This document shows positions 18,120-28,628 of a DNA stretch of 64,000 nt, piece by piece (the stretch's first letter is position 1; every line of letters starts with the position of its first letter). Both the position numbers and the translations under genes were made by a program. Source of the stretch: G965222335 sp965222335 (lineage in GTDB: Bacteria > Pseudomonadota > Gammaproteobacteria > Pseudomonadales > Halieaceae); assembly GCA_965222335.1 (NCBI GenBank), contig OZ244944.1:992001-1056000 (forward strand), written 5' to 3'. The notes below the pieces were generated by a model, which saw nothing but the letters and a program-made list of their open reading frames with translations, was not told where the DNA came from and did no database searches.

Positions 18120-18608
18120 ATGAAACACGCAGTTTTCCTGGCCGGTCTGATGGGCCTCTACGCCGCAGGCAGTACCGCCATCGAGCTCAATACCGAAGCG
18201 ATGAAAAAGATGCAGGAAGAAGGTCACAAGATCGTTGAGCAGGAAACCGCCACGCGCCAGTTCAAACTGCCCAACGGGCAGTGCCTGCAGGCGGCCGGCG
18301 CCCCGAACAAGGCGGGCATCAAGCTGGTAAGCCGCCCCTGTAACGACAAGGCGGCGAACCAGCAATGGCAATTCGACAATGCCGGCCGCCTGGTCAGCCA
18401 GGGTGGCCTCTGCGTCGGTATTGGCGGCAAGGGTGAGGAGCCCGGCGCCAATGCCGTGCTGCAGGGCTGCAACAAATCAGACGGCCAGCAGTGGAAGGTC
18501 GATGGCGCCAGACGCCTGCAGAATGGCACTGGCCTGTGCCTGCAGGCCCAGGGCGGCGATGCGGTGACCGCCGCATGCAGCGGCTCGCCGGGCCAGAAAT
18601 GGGGATAA
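18120..18608 (+). CDS. Small exported ricin-type beta-trefoil lectin-like protein
   Basis: 162 residues from the ATG at 18120, with AAAGG about 10 nt upstream. The first ~20 residues (KHAVFLAGLMGLYAAGSTA) form a signal peptide. A short charged helix is followed by one ricin B-like domain (about residues 45-162). It shows recurring trefoil pieces: FKLPNGQCLQA, NQQWQFDNAGRLVSQGGLCVGI, GQQWKVDGARRLQNGTGLCLQA and PGQKWG, i.e. the QxW motif repeated three times. Cys pairs probably form disulfides in the periplasm or outside the cell. Trefoils of this type bind carbohydrates, but no ligand is evident. It is divergent from tamB and 19 bp upstream of the oxygenase gene. Confidence 0.8.
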   Translation: MKHAVFLAGLMGLYAAGSTAIELNTEAMKKMQEEGHKIVEQETATRQFKLPNGQCLQAAGAPNKAGIKLVSRPCNDKAANQQWQFDNAGRLVSQGGLCVGIGGKGEEPGANAVLQGCNKSDGQQWKVDGARRLQNGTGLCLQAQGGDAVTAACSGSPGQKWG

Positions 18609-18627
18609 ACAGCACCGACGGCGCGGA

Positions 18628-19377
18628 ATGACCGAAGTACCCCTGAATGCAGCCTGCCCCTGCGGTAGCGGCAAGACCTACCTGCGCTGCTGCGGCCACC
18701 TGGACCCGCGTATCTGGGGCGAATACGCGCTCGGCCGGATGGACGGCAAGCTCACCGACGAGCGCTGGGCCCACGTGCTCGCCGCGGAACCGTGCTGTGA
18801 ATACGCCGGGGAAGCCATGCCCCCGGGGATCCTGGTCAGGCAGCTCGGTGACACCTACCCCTGGCGCGCCATCGCCGATGCGGTCTGTGAGCGCAGCGAA
18901 GCGCGCGCTGCCCTGACCAGGTCGGGTAGCGGGGAGACGCAAAAGACGGCCTGGCGGGAAACGGAAATCGTCGACCCCGGAGACCGTGCAGATGATGTGC
19001 TGCAACTGGTGCGCAACCTGTACCTGCACGAGGCGCAACCCTTCTACGGCCGCCAGCTGCGCTCATTGGAGTCGCCGCACATCCTGCGCTACTCCCCGGG
19101 CAGCTACTACCGTCCCCATGCCGACAGCGATCAGCTGAATCCGGATACCCGGCGCTGGGAAAAAACCCTCGACCGGGATATCAGCCTGCTGCTCTATCTC
19201 GACGAGGATTTCAGCGGCGGTGAGGTCAAGTTCCCGAACTTCGATTTCCAGATCCGTCCGCGGGCGGGGATGCTGCTGATGTTTCCCTCGGACTGCCGCT
19301 ACCTGCACGGGGTGCTACCCGTGACCCGGGGCATTCGCCACACCGTCGTCAGCTGGTGCGCGCTGCAGCCGGCCTAG
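18628..19377 (+). CDS. SEC-C motif plus 2-oxoglutarate/Fe(II) oxygenase (prolyl 4-hydroxylase-like)
   Basis: 249 residues with two parts. Residues 9-23 hold a SEC-C zinc-binding motif (CPCGSG...CCG), as found at the SecA C-terminus and in many adaptor-like proteins. Residues ~120-247 form a double-stranded beta-helix oxygenase. Fe(II) ligands are His164 and Asp166 (PHADSD) and His227 (YLHGV). The 2OG-binding Arg is probably Arg237 (RGIRHTVVSW). The segment LRYSPGSYYRPHAD is typical of prolyl-4-hydroxylase-type enzymes. The target is unknown. Same strand as the lectin gene (19 bp apart), so they may be co-transcribed. It shares its stop-codon bases CTAG with the convergent NUDIX gene. Confidence 0.85.
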   Translation: MTEVPLNAACPCGSGKTYLRCCGHLDPRIWGEYALGRMDGKLTDERWAHVLAAEPCCEYAGEAMPPGILVRQLGDTYPWRAIADAVCERSEARAALTRSGSGETQKTAWRETEIVDPGDRADDVLQLVRNLYLHEAQPFYGRQLRSLESPHILRYSPGSYYRPHADSDQLNPDTRRWEKTLDRDISLLLYLDEDFSGGEVKFPNFDFQIRPRAGMLLMFPSDCRYLHGVLPVTRGIRHTVVSWCALQPA

Positions 19378-19868
19378 GGCACCTCTGAATAGGCGCCCTC
19401 GGGTTGCTGTAGCCGCCTGAGCAACAGCAGCAACTCCCGGTCCTGCCCCGGAAAGCGCCAGTTCACACGCGCAAAATCAGCCTCCGGGAGCCAGTAGGCC
19501 CGACGAACCTCGGTCGGCGCATGCGGCTCCAATACGCCCGAGTCGGCGTGCAACTCGCAGCGGTAGAGGTTGAAGCCGGTATCGAAGGTATGCAGGAGAT
19601 CCACGGGCAGCACTTCCAGTCCGGTCTCCTCCCAGGTCTCCCGGTGCGCGGTGCACTGGGCAGACTCGCCCGCCTCGCGCTTGCCCCCCGGCGGGCCCAC
19701 CAGGCCCGCATGGTTTTCCACCACCAGGACCTTGCCATGCACCATCACCAGGCAGCCGGCGGACAGAGCCACGTCGCCGGGACCCGACAGCGGGCAGGGC
19801 GGCGGCGACGCGCAGCCCGCGACCAGCAGCAGTAGCAGCGGCCAGGACGCTCTCACACCGCGAGCCAC
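19374..19868 (-). CDS. NUDIX-domain putative lipoprotein
   Basis: 164 residues. The N-terminus WPLLLLLVAGC looks like a lipoprotein signal with a lipobox and Cys19 as acylation site, followed by a Pro/Ser/Cys-rich linker. A complete NUDIX box follows (residues 62-84: GKREAGE, then RETWEETGL), with the REXXEE metal-binding glutamates intact. NUDIX enzymes cleave nucleoside diphosphates linked to another moiety and are almost always cytoplasmic. A predicted envelope-anchored member is unusual. It lies 9 bp downstream of dnaE on the same strand, so it is probably the last gene of that transcript. The alternative is a later start that would leave a cytoplasmic protein, but no good downstream start is obvious. 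Confidence 0.78.
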   Translation of the reverse strand: MARGVRASWPLLLLLVAGCASPPPCPLSGPGDVALSAGCLVMVHGKVLVVENHAGLVGPPGGKREAGESAQCTAHRETWEETGLEVLPVDLLHTFDTGFNLYRCELHADSGVLEPHAPTEVRRAYWLPEADFARVNWRFPGQDRELLLLLRRLQQPEGAYSEVP

Positions 19869-19877
19869 AATCGGGGA

Positions 19878-23366
<3,489 letters not shown>

Positions 23367-23573
23367 GAGGGCAGTTTACCCCCGGGTCATAATCGGGCGC
23401 CAGCGTTGCTGGCTAATCAGCGTGATTCATGGGTCACGGGCTACGGTTTCCGGGTTAAATCAATGTTGGGAGGTAGGGCCTCGGCGTGCTCGTCAGCCAC
23501 CGTCAATGGTCGACTTGCAGAATTCCTCAGGACCGTGAGAGCGGCTCCGAACCGCCACCGTCACCACCACGAC

Positions 23574-23658
23574 CGGGGTCCCTACGAGACCCGCCGTGAA
23601 TCCGTCCCTGGAGGCTTGTGTTCGACATCCTGTCTCACACAGTCTCTCCGGGACCCCG
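23574..23658 (+). repeat. REP-like palindromic unit, copy A
   Basis: An 85-bp unit bounded by a perfect 9-bp inverted repeat (CGGGGTCCC / GGGACCCCG). Inside it are paired GAGAC/GTCTC and GTGA/TCAC segments. Its core (about 23585-23651, containing CCGTGAATCC and GTGTTCGACATCCTG) is roughly 75-80% identical by eye to the reverse complement of copy B. The pair looks like a BIME-type arrangement of two inverted REP units. Confidence 0.7.
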
Positions 23659-23779
23659 CCCGCGGCGGCGACTACGCGCTTTGACTAAGCAGGAGGTGGC
23701 CCCTTCTACGGTTGGCAGTGGCTCTGCTGCAGACTTAGCAGAATCTGCCTGACTACTCGCTGGCACGAAGGCCGCGGGG

Positions 23780-23872
23780 CGCCGGACTGCCTGGAGGGAC
23801 CGTGAGAGGCAGGACGCCGAACACGAGCCCCCATGGAAGGGTTCACGGCGTGTCCCGCAAGGCAGTCCGGCG
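23780..23872 (-). repeat. REP-like palindromic unit, copy B (inverted relative to A)
   Basis: A 93-bp unit bounded by a perfect 13-bp inverted repeat (CGCCGGACTGCCT at 23780-23792, AGGCAGTCCGGCG at 23860-23872). Inner paired segments are GGGAC/GTCCC and CCGTGA/TCACGG, giving a long interrupted hairpin. Read on the minus strand, the core matches copy A (GCCGTGAACCC, GTGTTCGGCGTCCTG). The outer stems differ between copies while the core and pairing pattern persist, as in REP families. Confidence 0.7.
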
Positions 23873-23927
23873 TCTCGCGGCCGACCTCCCGAGAGCTCCC
23901 AATCCGTGCATTTTGATCCAGCACCCA

Positions 23928-24542
23928 CTAACTGCCAGCGAGCAGCTCCCGAACCGGCGCAAAACTACGCCGATGCACCGGCGTGATGCCAAGCTCGCGC
24001 AAGGCGCTGAGGTGAGCGGGGGTGGGGTAGCCCTTGTGGGCAGCGAAGCCGTAGCCCGGGTACTCGGCGTCGAGGGCCACGAGTTCGGCGTCGCGCTGGA
24101 CTTTGGCGAGGATCGAGGCGGCGGCGATCGCGGGGACGCGGTCGTCGCCGCCGATCACCGGTTCGGCGGCGTAATCCCAGCGCGGCAGGCGGTTGCCATC
24201 GACCAGCACGTAGCCCGGCTGCGGGTCCAGGGCGGCGACTGCCCGGTGCATGGCCAGCAGGGAGGCCTGGAGGATATTGAGGCTGTCGATCTCGGCCACC
24301 GAGGCGCGGGCGATGGCCCAGGCCAGGGCCTGCTCGCGGATCTGGGCAGCCAGGTCACCGCGGCGTTTGTGGGAGAGCTTCTTGGAGTCGCGCAGGCCGG
24401 TAATCGGCCGGGCGGGATCGAGGATCACCGCGGCGGCCACCACGTCGCCGGCGAGGGGCCCCCGGCCGACCTCGTCCACGCCGGCAAGGCCTGGCCCCTC
24501 GTGGCCCGGCCCCTCGTAGTCCACCTGGAAAAGGTCCTGCAT
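23928..24542 (-). CDS. rnhB: Ribonuclease HII
   Basis: 204 residues, the usual RNase HII length. The catalytic start motif VDEVGRGPLAGDVVAAAVIL lies at residues 22-41 (DEXGRG). It is followed by GLRDSKKLS, the active-site Asp in YVLVDGN, and the C-terminal AASILAKVQRD metal-site region. It removes ribonucleotides misincorporated in DNA and RNA primers. The ATG lies 1 nt after the lpxB stop, the standard lpxB-rnhB coupling. The region downstream is interrupted by REP-like palindromes before dnaE. Confidence 0.96.
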   Translation of the reverse strand: MQDLFQVDYEGPGHEGPGLAGVDEVGRGPLAGDVVAAAVILDPARPITGLRDSKKLSHKRRGDLAAQIREQALAWAIARASVAEIDSLNILQASLLAMHRAVAALDPQPGYVLVDGNRLPRWDYAAEPVIGGDDRVPAIAAASILAKVQRDAELVALDAEYPGYGFAAHKGYPTPAHLSALRELGITPVHRRSFAPVRELLAGS

Positions 24543-24543
24543 C

Positions 24544-25680
24544 TCAGCGGGCCTCCCTGGCGGTCGCCAGCAGGGCGTCCGCGGCGGCGCTGGCGAAGCC
24601 CAGGGACAACGCCTGGTGAATCTGGTCGAAGGCCGCCTGCTGGGCCTCGGCCTGGGCGGCGCCGCTCAGCAGCGGCAACAGGGCGGCGGCCATCGCCTCG
24701 GGGGTAGCCGCGTCCTGGATCAGCTCTGGCACCAGTTCGCGGCCGGCGAGGATGTTGGGCAGTGCTGCCCAGGGAGTCTTGACCAGGCGCGAGACCAGGG
24801 CCCAGGACAGGGGCGCCATGCGGTAGGCGACCACCATGGGCCGCTTGAGCAGCATGGCTTCCAGGGTAGCGGTACCGGAGGCCAGCAGGACGGCATCGGC
24901 GGCGGCCATGACTTCGCGGGAGCGGCCCTCCACCAGGGTGACCGGCAGGGGCGGGCCCGCGTCCAGCAGGGACTGCAGCTGGGCGGCGCGGGCAGCACTG
25001 GCGGCCGGTATTACGCAGCGCAGCCCCGGCAATTCGGCCTGCAGCAGTGCCACCGCCGCCAGGAACAGGGGTGCGAGCAGACCCACTTCGCCGCCACGGG
25101 AGCCCGGCAGCACGGCCAGCAGGGGCCCGTCCCCGGCCAGGCCCAGGTCAGCGCGCGCGGCGCTGCGGTCGACCTCGCGGGGTATCTCTTCCGCCAGGGG
25201 GTGGCCCACGAAGGTCGCCGGTACGTCGTGTTCGCGATAAATGGCCAGCTCGAAGGGAAACAGGCAGAGCATCCGGTCCACGGCCCGGCGGATGCCCTTG
25301 ATCCGCCCGCGCCGCCAGGCCCAGACCGTGGGGCTGACCAGGTGCGCGGTGGCGATGCCCTGTCGGCGCAGGCGATATTCCAGGCGCAGGTTGAAGTCGG
25401 GAGAGTCGATACCCAGGAACAGGTCGGGGGGGTTATCGCGGAAGTGGCGGTACACGCTGCCGCGGATGCGCAGCAGTTCCGGCAGGCGCTTGAGCGGCTC
25501 CACAAAGCCCATCACGGACAGGCGTTCCATGGGGTACAGGCTGCGCAGGCCCTGGGCCTCCATCAGCGGCCCGCCGATGCCCTCGACCTCCAGCTCCGGC
25601 ACCCGCTCACGCAGCGCCGCTATCACCCGGGAGCCGAGGATGTCGCCCGAGGCCTCCCCTGCGAGAACGCCAATGCGCAC
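24544..25680 (-). CDS. lpxB: Lipid-A-disaccharide synthase
   Basis: 378 residues from a GTG start (MRIGVLAGEASGDILGSRVI), the typical LpxB N-terminus. Diagnostic GT19 motifs include FLGIDSPDFNLRLEYRLRRQGI, VSPTVWAWRRGRIK and LLAVLPGSRGGEVG. The C-terminal nucleotide-binding part has LLASGTATLEAMLLKRPMVVAYRM. It condenses UDP-2,3-diacylglucosamine with lipid X at the inner-membrane surface to form the lipid A disaccharide. The gap to lpxA (165 bp) is filled by a palindromic MITE-like element, so lpxA-lpxB coupling is looser than usual. Tightly coupled to rnhB downstream. Confidence 0.97.
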   Translation of the reverse strand: MRIGVLAGEASGDILGSRVIAALRERVPELEVEGIGGPLMEAQGLRSLYPMERLSVMGFVEPLKRLPELLRIRGSVYRHFRDNPPDLFLGIDSPDFNLRLEYRLRRQGIATAHLVSPTVWAWRRGRIKGIRRAVDRMLCLFPFELAIYREHDVPATFVGHPLAEEIPREVDRSAARADLGLAGDGPLLAVLPGSRGGEVGLLAPLFLAAVALLQAELPGLRCVIPAASAARAAQLQSLLDAGPPLPVTLVEGRSREVMAAADAVLLASGTATLEAMLLKRPMVVAYRMAPLSWALVSRLVKTPWAALPNILAGRELVPELIQDAATPEAMAAALLPLLSGAAQAEAQQAAFDQIHQALSLGFASAAADALLATAREAR

Positions 25681-25683
25681 GGG

Positions 25684-25848
25684 CTAGTGCCCCTTAACGT
25701 AAGTTCGCAAAACACAGTTCGAGTGATTTTTTGTGTCAGGCAAGGCGCGGCGACGAGTCATAGCCGTAGCTATGGCGAGGAGTCGCAACGCCGCATGGCG
25801 CAAAAAAGCACCGAAATCGTGCAGAGAATTTGCGTTGAGGGGCACTAG
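25684..25848. mobile_element. MITE-like palindromic element between lpxA and lpxB
   Basis: 165 bp with terminal inverted repeats CTAGTGCCCCT(T/C)AACG at both ends. It also has a near-palindromic centre (CATAGCCGTAGCTATGGCGAG, about 25759-25780) flanked by CAAGGCG-CGACGAGTC and GAGTCGCAACG-type arms. There is no coding capacity. Similar structures with ATAGNNGNNCTAT centres and GCGCAACGC arms recur in gammaproteobacterial genomes as nonautonomous repeats. The right TIR supplies the TAG stop codon of lpxA (25845-25847). The flanking CTAG may be part of the element or a target duplication. Confidence 0.75.
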
Positions 25849-26615
25849 CGCACGATGCCGCGTTCCGATGCGCGCACGGAATCGATCAGCACCTGCACCT
25901 CGGGGGTGTCGCGGAGCATGGTCTCCAGGCGCTGCAGCGCCAGCTCCAGGGTCAGGCCCTGGCGATACAGGATCTTGAACGCGCGCCGCAGCTGGCTGAT
26001 CGCCTCGCTGGAGAAGCCGCGCCGGCGCAGGCCCTCGATATTGATGGTCTTGGCCTCCGCGGGCGCCCCGCTCACGGTCACGTAGGCGGGCACGTCCTTG
26101 CCGATGGCCGTACCCATTCCACTGAAGCTGTGGGCGCCGATTTTGCAGAACTGGTGCACCAGGGTGTAGCCGCTGAGAATCGCCCAGTCCCCTACCCGCA
26201 CGTGCCCCGCCAGGGCCGTGTTATTGACCAGGATGGTGTGATCCCCCAGCACGCTGTCGTGACCGATATGCACATAGGCCATGATCAGGTTGTGGTTGCC
26301 GATCGTGGTCTCTGAGCGATCCTGCACGGTACCGCGGTGAATCGTAACGTTCTCGCGGATGATGTTGTTGTCACCGATCACCAGGCGCGTCGGTTCGTCC
26401 TGGTACTTCAGGTCCGGTGTCGCCTCGCCCACGCTGGAAAACTGGTAGATATGGTTGTTGGCGCCGATGCGGGTGGGACCGCGAATAACCACGTGGGATT
26501 CGATCTGCGTGCCGGGGCCGATCTCCACCTCGGGGCCGATCAGGGTCCAGGGCCCGACGGTGACATCCTCCGCCAGCCTGGCGGATGGATCCACGATGGC
26601 GCGCTCGTCAATCAT
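25845..26615 (-). CDS. lpxA: UDP-N-acetylglucosamine acyltransferase
   Basis: 256 residues, as in other LpxA proteins (262 in E. coli). The first two-thirds is a left-handed beta-helix of hexapeptide repeats (VTVGPWTLIGPEVEIGPGT...). The catalytic His is in MAYVHIGHDSVLGD, and the signature VTIHRGT precedes it. A helical C-terminus (SEAISQLRRAFKILYRQGLTLE) completes the fold. It performs the first lipid A step, transferring a 3-hydroxyacyl chain from ACP to UDP-GlcNAc. ATG overlaps the fabZ stop by 4 bp (ATGA). The stop codon lies inside a MITE-like terminal repeat, so the native C-terminus may have been slightly altered by insertion. Confidence 0.97.
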   Translation of the reverse strand: MIDERAIVDPSARLAEDVTVGPWTLIGPEVEIGPGTQIESHVVIRGPTRIGANNHIYQFSSVGEATPDLKYQDEPTRLVIGDNNIIRENVTIHRGTVQDRSETTIGNHNLIMAYVHIGHDSVLGDHTILVNNTALAGHVRVGDWAILSGYTLVHQFCKIGAHSFSGMGTAIGKDVPAYVTVSGAPAEAKTINIEGLRRRGFSSEAISQLRRAFKILYRQGLTLELALQRLETMLRDTPEVQVLIDSVRASERGIVR

Positions 26616-27043
26616 CGGTCGGCGCAGAGTATCGTGGCGGAGGCTGCAAGCTTGCCGTCGACATCGGAGCTGACATCAAACTTCCAGATGCCGCGCCGAT
26701 CGGACACGATTGACGCCCGCAGCATGACCTGGTCTCCCGGTACGCAGGGCCGCTTGAAGCGCAGATTGTCGGCGCCAACAAAGTAGTAGATGGAACCGTC
26801 CGCCGGGGTTTTGTTCATCGACTTGAAGCCGAGGATGCCCGCAGCCTGGGCCATGGCTTCAATCAGCAGGACGCCGGGAAACACCGGGTGGTCCGGAAAA
26901 TGGCCATCGAAGTAGGGCTCATTGATCGACAGGTTTTTGTAGGCAACGATTGACTTGCCCAGGTCGATTTCGACAACCCGATCCACCAGCAGGAATGGAT
27001 ATCGGTGGGGAAGGTAGGTGCGAATTTCAGCGATATCCATCAT
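26612..27043 (-). CDS. fabZ: (3R)-hydroxyacyl-ACP dehydratase FabZ
   Basis: 143 residues, a single hot-dog domain. Catalytic residues are seen in HFPDHPVFPGVLLIEAMAQAAG (His and Glu, about residues 49-70). The start reads MMDIAEIRTYLPHRYPFLLVDRV, the usual FabZ N-terminus. It dehydrates 3-hydroxyacyl-ACP in fatty-acid elongation and competes with LpxA/LpxD for the same acyl-ACP pool, which explains its place between lpxD and lpxA. It starts 19 bp after lpxD and overlaps lpxA by 4 bp. Confidence 0.97.
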   Translation of the reverse strand: MMDIAEIRTYLPHRYPFLLVDRVVEIDLGKSIVAYKNLSINEPYFDGHFPDHPVFPGVLLIEAMAQAAGILGFKSMNKTPADGSIYYFVGADNLRFKRPCVPGDQVMLRASIVSDRRGIWKFDVSSDVDGKLAASATILCADR

Positions 27044-27062
27044 CGGACCGGTTGTACTCCTG

Positions 27063-28076
27063 TTATCCGTCTCGTTGTTTTTCGAGACTCGCCAGCCGCC
27101 GCTGGATGGTGTCTAGTTGCGCGAATCGCACGGCACTGCGCTTCCACTCGCGGGTGGTGGACATCGGCGTGCCGGACGAGTAGGAACCGGGCTCGGTGAT
27201 CGACTTGGTCACCATGGTCATGCCCGTTATGTGCACGTGGTCGCAGATCTCCACGTGGCCTACAACGCCTACTCCGCCCGCCAGGGTGCAATTCGCCCCT
27301 ATAGTCGTGCTTCCCGCCAAACCCGTGCAACCGGCGATCGCGGTATTTTTCCCGATGCGACAGTTGTGAGCGATCTGTACGAGGTTATCGATGATCGCGC
27401 CATCTTCGATCACGGTATCGTCGATCGCACCGCGATCAATCGTGGTACAGGCGCCGACCTCTACCCGGTCACCCAGGGTCACGCCGCCCAGCTGGTGGAT
27501 CTTTTCCCAGCCCCCGCCGGTAGGTGCAAAGCCGAAGCCTTCACCGCCCAGGACCGCCTGCGACTGGATGTTGCAGTATTCGCCAACGCAGACGCCGTGG
27601 TACAGGACCGCATTGGGAAAAATCCGGCTGTGGGCGCCCACGCGGCTGCCGTGACCGACGTATACACCGGCACCAATAACGGCATGGGCTGCGATCTGCG
27701 CACCGGACTCTATGACCGCCTGGGGGCCGATCGACGCAGTCGCATCCACCGACGCATCCGCAGCCACCACAGCGGCAGGATGCACCCCTGCGACGGGCCG
27801 CGGCGAACGGTCAAACAGGGCGCTGACCCGGGCGTAACAGAGGTAGGGGTCTTCCGCCTTGAGATAGTCCCCCGGGCACTGCGCCACCATGTCCGGCGGC
27901 ACAATCACCGCCCCGGCCGCAGTGCGGCCAAGCTGATCGGCGTATCTGCGATTGGCCAGGAAAGCCAGGTCTTCCGGCCCCGCGGACTCCAGGGTCGCCA
28001 GTCCGGTCAAGGTGCGCGCGGCATCACCCGAGAAGTCCAGGCCGAGCTTCTGCGCCAGCTCCCCGAGTGAATACAC
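27063..28076 (-). CDS. lpxD: UDP-3-O-(3-hydroxyacyl)glucosamine N-acyltransferase
   Basis: 337 residues (341 in E. coli). An N-terminal uridine-binding domain (YSLGELAQKLGLDFSGDAARTLTGLATLESAGPEDLAFL) precedes hexapeptide repeats forming a left-handed beta-helix. The catalytic His is in NLVQIAHNCRIGKNTAI. A C-terminal helical piece (EWKRSAVRFAQLDTIQRRLASLEK) completes the protein. It adds the N-linked acyl chain in lipid A synthesis. Starts 3 bp after the skp stop. Confidence 0.97.
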   Translation of the reverse strand: MYSLGELAQKLGLDFSGDAARTLTGLATLESAGPEDLAFLANRRYADQLGRTAAGAVIVPPDMVAQCPGDYLKAEDPYLCYARVSALFDRSPRPVAGVHPAAVVAADASVDATASIGPQAVIESGAQIAAHAVIGAGVYVGHGSRVGAHSRIFPNAVLYHGVCVGEYCNIQSQAVLGGEGFGFAPTGGGWEKIHQLGGVTLGDRVEVGACTTIDRGAIDDTVIEDGAIIDNLVQIAHNCRIGKNTAIAGCTGLAGSTTIGANCTLAGGVGVVGHVEICDHVHITGMTMVTKSITEPGSYSSGTPMSTTREWKRSAVRFAQLDTIQRRLASLEKQRDG

Positions 28077-28079
28077 GGC

Positions 28080-28595
28080 TTATTCCGCCATCTGGTTGAG
28101 CTTGTCGGTCACCTTGGCGGTAATGCTGTAGCCGGCATCCGCGTGAATTACCGAGCCGCGCTGCAGCAGCAGGCCAATACCTTCCGTGCTGATCAGCTCG
28201 CGCAGCACTTCCTGCACGCGCGGTGACATTTCCTGCAGCAATTCCTGGCCCGCGGCCTGCTCAGCCTGCTGCAGTTTCCCGGTTACGTGCTCGAGGTCGG
28301 ATTGCTTGCTCTGCAGCTTTTTGCGCGCCGCGAGCTGCTGTTCCTGGCTCATGACCGCCGCGTCCTTCTGGAAGTCCTTCACGATCTGGTCAAACTCTTC
28401 CTTCAGCTGGTCGAATTCGGCCTTGTCGGACTTGTAGTCATCCTGGTTGCGAACCGCTGCCAGACGCTGCTGGGCGTAGTCGGTCTGCAGGATGGCCTGC
28501 TCCAGATTGACGACCGCGATCTTGCCCTGGGCCCAACCCAGCGTGGGCAAAGCCAGGGCGAGGACAGTAAAGGCGATTTTGAACATTCTAGACAC
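28080..28595 (-). CDS. skp: Periplasmic chaperone Skp (OmpH family)
   Basis: 171 residues from the GTG at 28595, which has SD GGAG about 6 nt upstream. An ATG at 28607 (same frame) lacks an SD. The signal peptide is MFKIAFTVLALALPTLGWAQG. The mature part shows the Skp start KIAVVNLEQAILQTDYAQQRL, then a long charged coiled coil (about residues 45-130) forming the tentacle arms, then a short C-terminal strand region. The trimer holds unfolded outer-membrane proteins in the periplasm for BamA, encoded immediately upstream in the operon. Confidence 0.93.
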   Translation of the reverse strand: MSRMFKIAFTVLALALPTLGWAQGKIAVVNLEQAILQTDYAQQRLAAVRNQDDYKSDKAEFDQLKEEFDQIVKDFQKDAAVMSQEQQLAARKKLQSKQSDLEHVTGKLQQAEQAAGQELLQEMSPRVQEVLRELISTEGIGLLLQRGSVIHADAGYSITAKVTDKLNQMAE

Positions 28596-28628
28596 AGTGA
28601 TCTCCATAATGGGTTCAGGTTTGATGGA

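Larger units (their letters stand above)
23367..23927. other. 561-bp noncoding gap between dnaE and rnhB
   Basis: No convincing gene is present. The dnaE-proximal 200 bp should hold the dnaE promoter on the minus strand, but no strong -35/-10 pair stood out. The middle holds two related palindromic units in inverted orientation (listed separately) joined by a 121-bp spacer. The spacer includes a small inverted repeat TCTGCT/AGCAGA near 23722-23742. Short open frames across it have repeat-derived composition and no protein-like features. Confidence 0.7.

Noticed and set aside
18007..18120. Start of tamB at 18120
   Set aside because: The extra 38 residues before the TM anchor are not TamB-like and would overlap the divergent lectin start; TTG 18006 or GTG 18000 fit better.
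23635..23928. 97-codon minus-strand open frame in the dnaE-rnhB gap
   Set aside because: It runs through the REP-like palindromes, is rich in Arg, Ser and Cys as expected from random GC-rich DNA, and has no SD or family likeness.
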